This document shows, in pieces, positions 52,801-58,673 of a DNA stretch of 64,000 nucleotides (positions are counted from its first letter, which is position 1; each line of letters starts with the position of its first letter). Source of the stretch: Selenomonas sp. AB3002 (lineage in GTDB: Bacteria > Bacillota > Negativicutes > Selenomonadales > Selenomonadaceae); assembly GCF_000702545.1 (NCBI RefSeq), contig NZ_JNIO01000002.1, forward strand, positions 248,001 to 312,000. Direction: 5' to 3'. Both the position numbers and the translations under genes were made by a program. A model generated the notes under the pieces. That model was not told the DNA's origin. It searched no databases and saw nothing but the letters and a program-made list of their open reading frames with translations.

Positions 52801-55368
52801 CTTCTCTGCATCCGCTGGAGCTACGGCGTCAATGACTTGCGAAGTTCCATCATAAATCTTGTCAATACCGGTGGCCTGGGTCAGCGACACCTGCACAGGC
52901 CTCTGTGTGATGTCGCCGATAACTTTTATAGCCTTAGTATCAAATGGCGTAGTATCAAACGTATAGTTAGTATAATCCGTTGCATGATCAGTGTCAGAAG
53001 AGGCCTTCAGCATTGAATCAGGATCATTCGGGAAAATCAGATTTACTGTATCCTTGGTTACAACATTCTCACCAGAAGCATAAGTTGCCGTCAAACCAGA
53101 AGTATCCAGGGTAACAGCGTCCGTCTTAACTACAGTACCATCGCTTTTGGTAACCTTAACCAAGCCGGTTTCCACTAAGGTGCCAGCCTTATAAGTTATG
53201 CCATTTACTGTGCCACCATTATTATAAATATCTGCCACATCGACAGCATTATTAGACAGCGTCAAGGCATTACTAAAAGCTTTGCTTGCGTCGTCAGTAC
53301 CATCATAAACCTTGGTGATATGAACATCACCGCTAACAGGCAACAAGTTGCGTGCTACCACTTTGATGGAACTGTCCGCTAGGTCATAGCCATCCTGTCC
53401 GCCTAAAGAATAGAAGAAATTAACGCCAGACTCACCTTCAGCAGTTACATCACGAACTTTCGTATCATTGTAGCCAATCTTGCTGCTGTCAAGCCCCTGT
53501 GCACCACTTGAAGACAGTACGCTCCCGTTTTTCTTGGCTACTCCCATATAGTAGCCATTATAAGTAAGATCCTTGGCAGCAGAACCTGGAATCACTGCTC
53601 TGGGAGTGGTATCGTTTTCTTCTGCATAAAGACCGACATTGTAATTTAATGCTACTGTACCATGACTGTTGGCCTTCAGGAAACTGCGGAGTAAAGGCAG
53701 ACTATGCCCTTCATAGATACGCCAAGTATCATTTGCTGTTTCTGTACCAGAAAAAAGTCCTGGATAATCACTTTGACTTGTAGATGTTGCATTATCAATG
53801 CAGTTAGTACCACCGGACGGACCAATAGTATGACTACTGGTATCCTCTGAACCCGAGCTATTATAAAATTTCCCCGCATTATATGAATTAGTAATTTTTG
53901 ATGCTGTTGCTTCTCCACCATACAAACCATAATATTTTATGTTGCTATCATCTGTACCATACTTCATATCACCTATATTGTAAGAATTATTTAACTTTAA
54001 ACCTTTTTCAACAACCTGACCGACCAAACCACTTCCATCACCTATAGTTGCCTCATTATAGGCGTTTGAAATACTAGTTGTTCCTGCGGACCACCCGACT
54101 AAGCCTCCAGCAGCTCCCTCGACCGTAAGACCACTCACTGTGCCTGCATTTGCAACTACCGAAACCTCACCAAATGAGTCTAATGTACCAGATACCGAAT
54201 TAGCAACATTTATAAAAGTTGTATTATTTGCATAACCTGCAATCCCCCCAGCACCATATTGTGACTTAGGATTATCTTCATCAAGAGCTGCAGTAATAGA
54301 TACATCAACCAACTTGACATTTTCTATTCTTGCACCATCAGTACAGCCAAACAGCCCCGCATATTGTACATAATCATCATATTGTATGCTAATATTTTTT
54401 ATACTAAAAAAATTACCATCAAACTTTCCTTTAAAAGCATCAGACTTATCCTTGCCTATTGGTTTGAAATTTGACTTTGGAATTTTAACCCCCCATGACG
54501 TAGTATATTCTACTGGTAATTCTATGTTATCAGCAAGCATATAATTACCAGATAAATTATTATTAATATTTTTTAGTTCATCTTCATTATTAACCAACAT
54601 ATAATCGACAATTTTAGTATCTCCATATAAGAAAGATGCTTTATTAGCTTTACCTGCATTTTTATCTTTATAATCAGCCTCGCCTGGATCTGCAGTCAAA
54701 TATCCCACATGCACATATCCATCAGAACTGCTCTTAAGGGTGACCTTTTTCAAAACTTCGCCATCATCGGCAGAAACAATATCAGCAGTGTTAAGAAAAC
54801 GGATATTAGTGCCTTCAACATAGACAGAATTAGCCGTTATTTTTCCCATGTTAACAACTTCAGCCTGAACGGTTGAAGGGCTCAAAACACTGCTGCTTGT
54901 GCCATCCCACTTATCTTTACCATCAATTATATTTTTAAGGTTTGACAAATCTTGAGTAGAAACGTATAAATTCCCCACATCAATATTGGCAGACTCCCCC
55001 ATTATAACGCCTTGGGGATTTACCAGATAAACATCATTCCCCCCCCTCATAGCGCCATTTATGTATGAAGTACCATTCCCTGTAACCACATTTAGATAAT
55101 TATGCGCACCGTTAGCAACAGACTTCTCCCCACCGTCAAAAGTCACACTTTCCCCACTGCCAACAGAAAAATCTGCCCAGTTTATGACATTATTGTCAAT
55201 CGTAGACGTGATAGTCGTATCTGTTCCTGTAGTAATAGTAGCTCCACCAGTCACATCTTTATCCAGCACTGGTGCCGCATGAACCGTAGGCACAAAACTG
55301 AACATGCCGGCAACCAAAGCAAGACTGACCTGCAGTGCCAGCTTATCTTTATTCGTCAACGTGTTCAT
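40894..55368 (-). CDS. Giant two-partner secretion adhesin (TpsA) with YDG/MBG repeats
   Basis: This 4,824-residue exported protein has a signal peptide (residues ~1-32, ending VHA-AP), a TPS domain (~35-200) with VINWADFSVG and LVNPQGVIMG, and GLUG-type repeats (~290-520: GLFG, GGIAGYA, GGLVGW). From ~686 to ~4300 come about 28 units, each opening with a K-x-Y-D-G-type motif as in YDG/MBG adhesin domains. Five three-unit super-repeats occupy ~1800-3740. A (TP)n spacer (~4540-4576) and an acidic Glu/Lys/Asp-rich tail finish it. The start at 55368 has GGAGTG 7 nt upstream. It looks more AT-rich than its neighbours. Partner: the TpsB gene downstream. Confidence 0.93.
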   Translation of the reverse strand: MNTLTNKDKLALQVSLALVAGMFSFVPTVHAAPVLDKDVTGGATITTGTDTTITSTIDNNVINWADFSVGSGESVTFDGGEKSVANGAHNYLNVVTGNGTSYINGAMRGGNDVYLVNPQGVIMGESANIDVGNLYVSTQDLSNLKNIIDGKDKWDGTSSSVLSPSTVQAEVVNMGKITANSVYVEGTNIRFLNTADIVSADDGEVLKKVTLKSSSDGYVHVGYLTADPGEADYKDKNAGKANKASFLYGDTKIVDYMLVNNEDELKNINNNLSGNYMLADNIELPVEYTTSWGVKIPKSNFKPIGKDKSDAFKGKFDGNFFSIKNISIQYDDYVQYAGLFGCTDGARIENVKLVDVSITAALDEDNPKSQYGAGGIAGYANNTTFINVANSVSGTLDSFGEVSVVANAGTVSGLTVEGAAGGLVGWSAGTTSISNAYNEATIGDGSGLVGQVVEKGLKLNNSYNIGDMKYGTDDSNIKYYGLYGGEATASKITNSYNAGKFYNSSGSEDTSSHTIGPSGGTNCIDNATSTSQSDYPGLFSGTETANDTWRIYEGHSLPLLRSFLKANSHGTVALNYNVGLYAEENDTTPRAVIPGSAAKDLTYNGYYMGVAKKNGSVLSSSGAQGLDSSKIGYNDTKVRDVTAEGESGVNFFYSLGGQDGYDLADSSIKVVARNLLPVSGDVHITKVYDGTDDASKAFSNALTLSNNAVDVADIYNNGGTVNGITYKAGTLVETGLVKVTKSDGTVVKTDAVTLDTSGLTATYASGENVVTKDTVNLIFPNDPDSMLKASSDTDHATDYTNYTFDTTPFDTKAIKVIGDITQRPVQVSLTQATGIDKIYDGTSQVIDAVAPADAEKDNPEKHKYLTGNITEEKYNASDDKGRGIITDDLKKVEVAVNSAYYSTDGTAAKKIAQANDTANAYKAVYNLEFSGDSTKIKNYKFQDKSGNDLTDNVLTGTGTIAKRNVTLDNIAFLDKDGKEVDNKKTYDYTSAYTDATQVSFESDAVATEEEALAQTKVTGILKDDKGSFNFTLDTTTNSPKFYDSNTGTPKEAKTVSDAKYIKYTLATAGDADVLKNYTLNGEAITNGTVSVYREGEIEKRAISVAMLTDSGIDKTYDAKAAVVDGSNKGYLDFKGTGASGTTTTKGYVGYAGDTDHKLVVDDYGKTRNDGTAFSISAEYTTAAAVGNGTTTNAADVYVDDNKNAAAKKIKYTVSLTGDNAANYTLNGKDSNEVELEATGTINPRKITVIKFGDVSKKYDGTATVGEVNGVTQTSNQITIAGVTIDDSDGLTLNESGLLGDDTYDAVLGTTGGVISAGSEASKKIKGTYGTPGWTTSSSTAFKADEHAHADSGSATGKSRQVQYTGVQSLTSSNHNYTTDGMDDTQYGKGTINPLTIDTITTSGTGEVNKVYDGTKNVVGGYQMTATYADNGDITIENKKISSDEVKSKLGTVTIKGEGVGGKKVSVDLADDAYSVDTNKTLYDSAHVKDVSKIVYAVELDADNGDYVLADSGSGYTKSSTGLALIDKENKNLITARVLKTSGVTGLTKTYDGTTDVVDDNGNKLTGDKVVKFEAKTEVTGLTGNDGVTNVSVAEYAGDLRDGYAAKDANIYTDGVQESVSGNKKVKYTVKLSGTYADTDYEVFKDTNYDGKFASAKDDGNTYTVGDAKYGGNIKQKDLKVSFSDIEKIYDGNAYVMDYKDSGGTTHTVTLTAGKDNTDASLTGVATGDTISLTTQATSAFQATDKLGAEDVGEHEVKYDLVSTSSDLKNYRLVNSDGSKALEFTKTDDGYTVTAYGKGTIDKRTIDEITAVIDKVSKVYDGGTSLTYVHNASNGYDDSQKATVDKITSVKSLTLGKLTITTGFHVDEGNTKYADANVGSSKAITYTLVLEKDALGNFELEDGLGNYDSDGNFVFTKDTNNNAITAKNVYASLNDKGQAANPTKSYDGTTNLLNLAKSNGSTVDQTAANSYVTISGMETVDTAYTVTPTYASKDVAVADGKVAAKENVVNYVVNGLSKNYNLRTKDDTATVNETDKEIEFYGKGTIEPKALTLDATLAEKVYDTHSDVDLTTGTGVTSVPTLTLKGLVGTDSITIATTGDNAIEGNYGTYANGTFTVDPNVAFVDNAEKFDASEVTYKAVQYSNATGSFKAGNGSTKLTNYTLANSSDHLYDADSDTLTFTKDKEKGKITKLAVDTIEADIDIVTKVYDGNTSLTYDYTNDLSYDESQRKKASAGDKVNNIKLGDLVTLDYGYTVNNENTHFDNANAGENNKDVTYEFTVDSSVIKNLELTGDKIKPESNGNYTFTQVKEGNTITPKNVYASLSETGEEANPTKVYDGETTVFGIAKDGEETVTADTAKKYVNITGLRDEDSDKYSVNAAAYQSKDVEVNIKALPVEEANKIDYTVGGVGNNYKIKADGLFGTTNDDNTVTLVGKGTITPRPLTLTATIAQKTYDKTSTVKMDNKNYNLEDGDVLPTFTLNNVLTEKGESVQFGAVTGEYGTYATDEKKFTSDPNVALDKNNDATYKAVRYSSVRGHLTSDNGTKLTNYTFADDEEHHSYDIVEDKLVFAADKKMGLITKRNVTAITPDFKAATKVYDGDTPLDYDHTVKDLHYDTDQAITGKAKDFVNSITLTTDGLGDVDVNRDSYSVVGNYETPDVDTDKKVTYKLSIAKDFARNYNLGTLEGGFYKDGDFNFEEETNNNTITPKNIYASLTDEGEKADPTKEYDGTKEVFGKAMDGETVVDENKVKESYIDLPGFVDNDSYTVSAAYNNKNVKKARSIKYTIKDVSPNYKLYTKDSDGEVSESNSLMGGGTITPRGLTLSADLAQKTYDGNANVKFEITEDGDKVPTFSLPTGVEGEEIKLDSSIITGVYGTYTDADGFVADANVALDGNNKATYKAVQYSNVGKSLSAGNDQTDMSNYKLVNYKDAHLYNSATDELTFLAAKEKGLITKRKVNEIGTVIDEIVDKVYDGETSLTYDHTAEDLEYDDTQNKDKSNASDYVHGVTLTTDQQKNVDAVYSVAADYDTAKAGENKDITYKMTMGVDFARNYEMDSIKNGEYDSDGNFILTETTKGNTITAKNIYASLNDDGLAANPTKEYDGTTDVLNVTVDGGKVVDEAKAKSYVKVKGLVGDDKDKYKVDAVYNDKNVVVDDNGEVQTKAHKVTYTVDGIDDNYKLHDVDDNHNDKNTATLTGTGTITPREIKLESDLAQKTYDQNANVKLTNENLETGDSLPNLRVETGVKGESINTSVSSGVYGNIVDGTFNEDANVALDADRNAAYKAVKYSGVTLSEGNKDTDLKNYKLVDGEAVLTDGDWVFAADTQKGLITKRGIAAVDADIDPFSKVYDGTASLIYNHTASDYEDPNQVEQKAAITNINGVTLGTYAIEADDYSVEEANTKFDNAGVSIGDKAITYTLRVNSDVISNYDVAEGLGNWNDDYSFTFTKETNKNSITPKNVYASLVDNLNPTKVYDGTITVIGAAKNNNEGDAIDQAAANSFVNLKGLLDGEDNITVTPTYQNKNVEVDDKGKAQAGKNAINYVISGVNGNYNLYTKDADGNISAKPNDTLVGDGTINQKEINLKVGYAEKAYDAKSDVNLVKTDTSADDDKYPTFEVSGTIEGENLQVAINGDTLIKGSYGNYNDGVFTEDENVAYKGGTVNYDDSDVTFKAVQYSNVHGSLIGIEEGTLGTNYRIAETNGSYDADTDTLTFTADQEKGKITRRLITGTETQWSGEVVKEYDGTNKLVGKDASDGFKILGVYKAGDEEVKVPIGYNLVDAGYGYAYAYDDTPTGPIKDVGENLPVYYKIDGLSDESLKNFKLADGYTSESYHRYFTRDDKAGTITQRVISGKARSALQEKIYDGNDSAKLVAEDGTPYFAIDEEDLDVINLDRANGELVSTVNVKAAYEDKNASISPEATAEGGKVINYAMAWADAKDMANKNYIFADGNGGQTSDYQGYGDIRQRKVYVEDKGGELLSKEYDGRKVLSKDADLSGRFVLEGRNDEDESGIIDAGVGLNYSAIRGEYDTKDVARDKSGNVINKDVTFKKFELEDSKTADGNDAGNYALAIKDGSSSDGSINYAVTDEGIEITEKEGGRIDPKNITVAIRKSPTKQYDQDKLVKGEYEDEDGNKVSYASASNLTAAADGAKVSRSFGNANNMTLSLDPGSGETESFDVTLTDTPTYDDENVSRKNGKVQKDKATFYKLSWNNSNYDLAGNFTADGTNGYTSGNGETRTGVLQDNAGEITPYTISVKSIDSSKTYDGTRVANNNNLTVNEFTIDEAGAAFVNQDMINRKMAGDGNIQDFLGLTVGKATYGAPTKKALEAAKRDESISDKDIAEAAPKDAAFNRTSAPFQHQVVYNSLALGNGNYELDKDEFDGTGIINRAVITAHGSSATITAGQDMPTFTGTLTGFVDGETMPVNVTETIKNEDGTTSTGTTTKQVPLAEYYNDAEHIYWGPEASVTKYSVGEHDVYGWYRIPRTELAYNEDGTLKVDENGNQVYNHYLDLYKEANLDKNYTLKKQEPGNFVVNPYSGGGGGYTPTPTPEPTPTPTPTPTPTPTPTPTPTPTPTPTPTPVPAPEAEPVLADIGYVEKPIVPDSNVYKNVSKDQSTATGNGASATIQYGEDTTAVSSVNGTTGSSGTVAIEMAEVVNLLGEDVASDGSMSLSNTDKGKELYVESTEEGYLSVGAADGEGSISIETEDGALVAEAGSKEGTIGIETEDGTLLNSGRRKELLTAELSEADEGTGDGSGSSSSSNGRNGRISLETQDSDSDLTITGDDSLVPLEDNENKKDKEEKEDKDKENSEEDESREGKAAITYSDVA
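41636..41750 (-). repeat. Hexanucleotide repeat coding for (Thr-Pro)n
   Basis: Tandem GGCGTC/GGGGTC/GGGGTT units encode an alternating Thr-Pro run near the adhesin C-terminus. Units are 6 bp, so copy changes stay in frame and only alter spacer length. Slight unit variation (GTC/GTT) should slow slippage. Confidence 0.85.
44200..50030 (-). repeat. Five tandem ~1.15-kb super-repeats in the adhesin
   Basis: Motif order recurs as three unit types: K-V-Y-D-G-x-T/S-L-x-Y, then T-K-x-Y-D-G-T-x-x-V/L, then Q/E-K-x-Y-D-x-x-x-x-V. First-unit motifs fall near 49905, 48745, 47572, 46449 and 45327, a period of 1,122-1,173 bp. Linking phrases recur too, such as NVYASLxxxG before the second unit and KGxIT(K/P)R between units. 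Copies differ at many residues, so this is an old amplification rather than a recent one. Confidence 0.85.
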
Positions 55369-55415
55369 AAAAATACACTCCATTCCTCACTATATCCCTG
55401 ATGATATAAAATACC

Positions 55416-55443
55416 GAAAGAGGCACCAAAAGGTGCCCCTCTC
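55416..55443 (-). terminator. Hairpin after flagellin gene
   Basis: GAGGGGCACC-TTTT-GGTGCCTC on the minus strand followed by TTTC, ~20 bp after the flagellin stop. The T-run is short, so read-through into the adhesin gene is possible. Confidence 0.6.
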
Positions 55444-55462
55444 CATATCCTTAAAAATCAAA

Positions 55463-56851
55463 TCATTGTAACAAACTAAGCACTGAACTGCTGTTCTGAT
55501 TCGACTGCGCCAACATCGCTTGCACCGCCTGAGTCAAGATACTGTCCCTAGCATAGGCTGTCTGCTCTTTAGCCATATCCGCATCGCGAATGACTGATTC
55601 AGCCGCTTGAGTATTCTCGCTATTCATTACTATGTTGGCAGACGTATATTCCAAACGGCTAAGTTCTGCTCCTACCCCCGTCTGCTGATTCAACACTTTC
55701 TGCAAAGCGTTGTCCAAAACATTTATAGCCACATTGGCATTCGTCTGAGTTGAAACACTCAAAGTCGCCATCCCGTCACTATACGAACGAAGTCCCAATG
55801 CAATTGCCCGAACATCAGCAAACCCTGCGCGCAACGACTGATTAGCCTGTGTTCCAATCTGGAAGACCATTGCGTTATCCTCTGAGGAATTTTCTGCACT
55901 AATGCTTTCTTCAAAGAAATCAAATACCTTATTGGCATTGTCTCTAATTTCCCCTCCAGCATCAGTGATTTTAAAAGTTATTCCCGCAATCTGACCTGCC
56001 AATCCTGGCTGACTAGCTTTCAGTGTAATAGCATTACTGCCATCAGCCGTATAAACTTCTTCACCAGACTTGTCTGTACCTATATAATTGCTGGTGCTGT
56101 TTAATGTTATCACACCACCCAACTTATCTACCAATTCCGTTAAAGTGTATGGCCTTGTGAAATAATAATACTTAGGCCCCCTTTCAGGATGTAACGGATG
56201 ATAGTTAGGATTTCTCTTACTATCTTCTTTCTCAAGCGGGCTCACTTCCACAGTATGCGTTTCACCATTTTGAACCCAGGAAATAGCAACTGTATCAGTA
56301 GTTTGCAAACCGAGATTGTTGCCATCCTTGTTGGTCAAGTCAAGCACACTAGTATCGCCAGTGGTATCATCGGCAAACCTATAATTGGAAAGGTGCGTAT
56401 ACGTGCCCCCTTCCACCACACTGTAATTATGACTGCCATCCAGCATGGTGATACCATTGTAGCTCACCAAAGCATTATCATCAATCTGCTTGATATACTC
56501 ATCAAAAACCTTCTGAATATTAGCACGGTCAGCATCAGTATTATGATCGTTAGCCGAATCTATAGCCTTCTCCTTCATAGTGCGAAGAATATTGATAGTG
56601 CTGTCTAGAGCCCCAGCAGCCGTATTCAGAATGCTAATACCATTCTGCGCATTCTGATCATCCTGATCTAAGGACTTGACCTGAACCCTCATACGCTCAG
56701 AGATTGCATACTCGGATGCCCCATCAGCTGCACTGGTAATCTTCTCACCGCTGGACAGCCTCTTCAAATCCTTATTCATGGCCTCGTTGTTCTTGCTGAG
56801 GTTCTTCAGTGCATTAACGCTGTCCATGTTGTTCTTGACTATGAGTGCCAT
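55463..56851 (-). CDS. fliC: Flagellin
   Basis: The 462-residue filament protein has conserved ends and a variable centre. The N-terminal D0/D1 region (residues 1-~150) has MALIVKNNMDSVNAL, LSSGEKITSAADGASEYAISERMR (given as LSSGEKITSAADG and ASEYAISERMR) and QNGISILNTAAGAL. The C-terminal D1/D0 (~350-462) has LRAGFADVRA, VLNQQTGVGAELSRLEYT and ends QAMLAQSNQNSSSVLSLLQ. A ~200-residue D2/D3-like surface insert lies between. GAGGAGG precedes the start, and a sigma-28-type promoter lies ~110 bp upstream. Unusually, the adhesin gene follows only 94 bp downstream. Confidence 0.97.
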   Translation of the reverse strand: MALIVKNNMDSVNALKNLSKNNEAMNKDLKRLSSGEKITSAADGASEYAISERMRVQVKSLDQDDQNAQNGISILNTAAGALDSTINILRTMKEKAIDSANDHNTDADRANIQKVFDEYIKQIDDNALVSYNGITMLDGSHNYSVVEGGTYTHLSNYRFADDTTGDTSVLDLTNKDGNNLGLQTTDTVAISWVQNGETHTVEVSPLEKEDSKRNPNYHPLHPERGPKYYYFTRPYTLTELVDKLGGVITLNSTSNYIGTDKSGEEVYTADGSNAITLKASQPGLAGQIAGITFKITDAGGEIRDNANKVFDFFEESISAENSSEDNAMVFQIGTQANQSLRAGFADVRAIALGLRSYSDGMATLSVSTQTNANVAINVLDNALQKVLNQQTGVGAELSRLEYTSANIVMNSENTQAAESVIRDADMAKEQTAYARDSILTQAVQAMLAQSNQNSSSVLSLLQ

Positions 56852-56961
56852 AGGGGCCGCCTCCTCTTTAACATATTCCCAACCAAGCCAGGAGCCATCT
56901 CCGGCCCCTTATCTTCACTGCCTCCCAAGCCCTGGAAGACACGCTCAACTCTCTATGTAGT

Positions 56962-56988
56962 ATATCGAATGAACCCTAGATTTTCTTA
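56962..56988 (-). promoter_or_regulatory. Sigma-28 (FliA/SigD) promoter of flagellin
   Basis: On the minus strand TAAG (56988-56985), 15 bp, then TTCGATAT (56969-56962) fits the flagellar consensus TAAA-N15-GCCGATAA. The 5' leader of ~100 nt holds no gene. Confidence 0.75.
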
Positions 56989-57047
56989 AGCACAAAATAA
57001 GGGTTTCCAGAAAAAATTCATAAAAAATTTTCCCATAAAATGGTTTA

Positions 57048-57072
57048 GGCGGGAGCATTGCTGCTCCCGCCC
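57048..57072 (-). terminator. Hairpin after yjfB-like gene
   Basis: GGCGGGAGCA and TGCTCCCGCC form a perfect 10-bp stem with a 5-nt loop, 10 bp after the stop codon. No real T-run follows on the minus strand, so it may stabilise the 3' end rather than terminate strongly. Confidence 0.55.
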
Positions 57073-57081
57073 ATTTTGGAC

Positions 57082-57267
57082 TCACGCCAGTATGTCTACA
57101 TTTGCGCCCAGATTCGGATCTGAGCTGAGTTCGCCCAAGAGCTGCTCCGTGCCGCTCTCGGCCGTCTCCATCGCTTTTTTCAGCACCGCGGTGCCCAGGT
57201 CCTGAGCTGCCTGTTGTTGATGCATGCTCACGGACATGGCCGCAATGCTCATGTAATTGTCACCCAT
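57082..57267 (-). CDS. YjfB-family putative motility protein
   Basis: This 61-residue protein fits the small YjfB_motility family: MSIAAMSVSMHQQQAAQDLGTAVLKKAMETAE (given as MSIAAMSVSMHQQQ and AQDLGTAVLKKAMETAE) covers residues 6-37, the conserved helix. The family is tied to flagellar gene sets, but its function is not established. AGGAGGTG lies 5 nt before the start at 57267. It lies directly upstream of flagellin on the same strand, which supports a motility link. Confidence 0.8.
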   Translation of the reverse strand: MGDNYMSIAAMSVSMHQQQAAQDLGTAVLKKAMETAESGTEQLLGELSSDPNLGANVDILA

Positions 57268-57341
57268 AGGCGCACCTCCTAGTAAAACACTTCCGTGTTA
57301 CCCTTATTATCGATGTTTTGCGGGGAAAACTTAAGTGTTTT

Positions 57342-58475
57342 TTATAGCAGGAACTCTGCGAAGACCTGGTTGCCAACCTTGGCCCCTGCTTTGGTAAGGG
57401 AGATGGACTTCTTGTTTTCCTGCAAGAGGCCCTCCCGCACCAGGCGGTTGATTTTCTTGCCATAGACGGAGCGCAGATCCTTGCCGAATGTCTCCTTGAA
57501 TTTCTTCTTGTCCAGCCCCTTGGCAGTGCGCAGGGCCAGGAAGGCAAATTCTTCCATGTGATGCTGCTCGCTGGGATCTTCCTCGGAGCGCAGGGGGAGG
57601 CTGCCGGACTTGATAGTATTGATGTATTCATCCAGGTCAGCCACATTCTCAAGGCGCATGCCGTCAAGATAGGAGTGGGCCGCAGCGCCTAAGCCCAGAT
57701 AGGGCACATCCTGCCAATAGCTGAGGTTATGCTTGCTCTCAAGCCCGGGCTTGGCGAAATTGGAGATCTCATAGCGGCGCCATCCCTTCTCCGGCAGGAA
57801 CTCAGTCATGTAGTCGTACATGGCCTCGGTGTCTGCCTCCGGCGGCAAGGCCAGTTTTCCTTCCTGCTGGTCACGGTAGAAGGGAGTGCCCTCCTCCACC
57901 TGCAGGCCGTAGATGGAGATATGCTGAGGGGCAAGCTCAAGGGCTTTCTCCACGCTGTCTTTCAATATCTCCATGGTCTGCCCCGGCAGGCCGTACATGA
58001 GGTCAAGGCTGAGATTCTCAAAACCTGCCTCACGGGCGGCCCTGATGGTTTCCTCTGCCTGCGCCGCCGTATGGATGCGGCCCAGCCTTTTGAGGATATC
58101 ATCATCGAAGCTCTGGACGCCGATGCTCAGGCGGTTGGCCCCCCACTCCCGGAGTTTTTTCAGGTATTCCTCGTCCACAGTGCCGGGATTCACCTCTACG
58201 GTGAATTCCTCCGGCTCCCCGAAGACGCTTTTCATCAGGGCCATGACGGTGCCCATCTGTTCGAGAGTCAGGGCCGTGGGAGTGCCCCCCCCCATGTAAA
58301 GGGTAGCAGGACGACCATGCTTCAAAACCATTTCCTGCCCCCGCACCAGAGTCTCTACCCCCAGGGCATCAACATAGGCCTCTCTGGCTTCTTCCCGGCC
58401 TCCATAGGAGGCAAAGTCACAGTAATTGCACTTCCGCTTGCAGAAGGGAATATGCACATAAACGCCCCATTGCAT
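57342..58475 (-). CDS. hemW: Radical SAM protein HemW (heme chaperone family)
   Basis: The 377-residue protein has the radical-SAM motif CKRKCNYCDF (C-x3-C-x2-C, ~residues 12-21) after VYVHIPF. GGGTPTAL and the SIGVQSFDDDILKRLGRIH stretch follow, as in HemN/HemW. Length and lack of the N-terminal HemN extension favour HemW, which binds heme, over coproporphyrinogen oxidase HemN. The start at 58475 (MQWGVYVHIPF) has GGGAGG ~9 nt upstream; the longer frame runs through the foldback repeat at 58496-58663 and is rejected. It follows lepA, the common lepA-hemW order. Confidence 0.95.
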   Translation of the reverse strand: MQWGVYVHIPFCKRKCNYCDFASYGGREEAREAYVDALGVETLVRGQEMVLKHGRPATLYMGGGTPTALTLEQMGTVMALMKSVFGEPEEFTVEVNPGTVDEEYLKKLREWGANRLSIGVQSFDDDILKRLGRIHTAAQAEETIRAAREAGFENLSLDLMYGLPGQTMEILKDSVEKALELAPQHISIYGLQVEEGTPFYRDQQEGKLALPPEADTEAMYDYMTEFLPEKGWRRYEISNFAKPGLESKHNLSYWQDVPYLGLGAAAHSYLDGMRLENVADLDEYINTIKSGSLPLRSEEDPSEQHHMEEFAFLALRTAKGLDKKKFKETFGKDLRSVYGKKINRLVREGLLQENKKSISLTKAGAKVGNQVFAEFLL

Positions 58476-58495
58476 TAGGACAAACCTCCCTATAT

Positions 58496-58663
58496 GCCTT
58501 CCCCTTAAGGGGGCGGCGAAGCCGCGGGTGTCCGGTGGACACCCTGGAAGGTGGCAGCCAAAGGCTGACGGATGAGGTGCCAATTAACTAACCACGGCAG
58601 ATAACCGAGTCAGCGTTCCACCTCATCCGCCCCTACGGGGCACCTTCCCCTCAAGGGGAAGGC
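58496..58663. repeat. 168-bp foldback repeat between lepA and hemW
   Basis: The ends GCCTTCCCCTTAAGGGG and CCCCTCAAGGGGAAGGC are inverted repeats with one mismatch, each itself near-palindromic. Inward, GAAGGTG pairs with CACCTTC and GGATGAGGTG with CACCTCATCC. The left arm holds extra small hairpins (GCGGCGAAGCCGC and GGGTGTCCGGTGGACACCC). No coding capacity. Repeats with CCTTCCCCTTGAGGGG ends are familiar in gut Firmicutes, but this copy's relatives were not searched. Confidence 0.75.
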
Positions 58664-58673
58664 TTTTGTTATG

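Noticed and set aside
58476-58583. 36-codon N-terminal extension of hemW
   Set aside because: It is the translated end of the palindromic repeat; the conserved protein starts at MQWGVYVHIPF.
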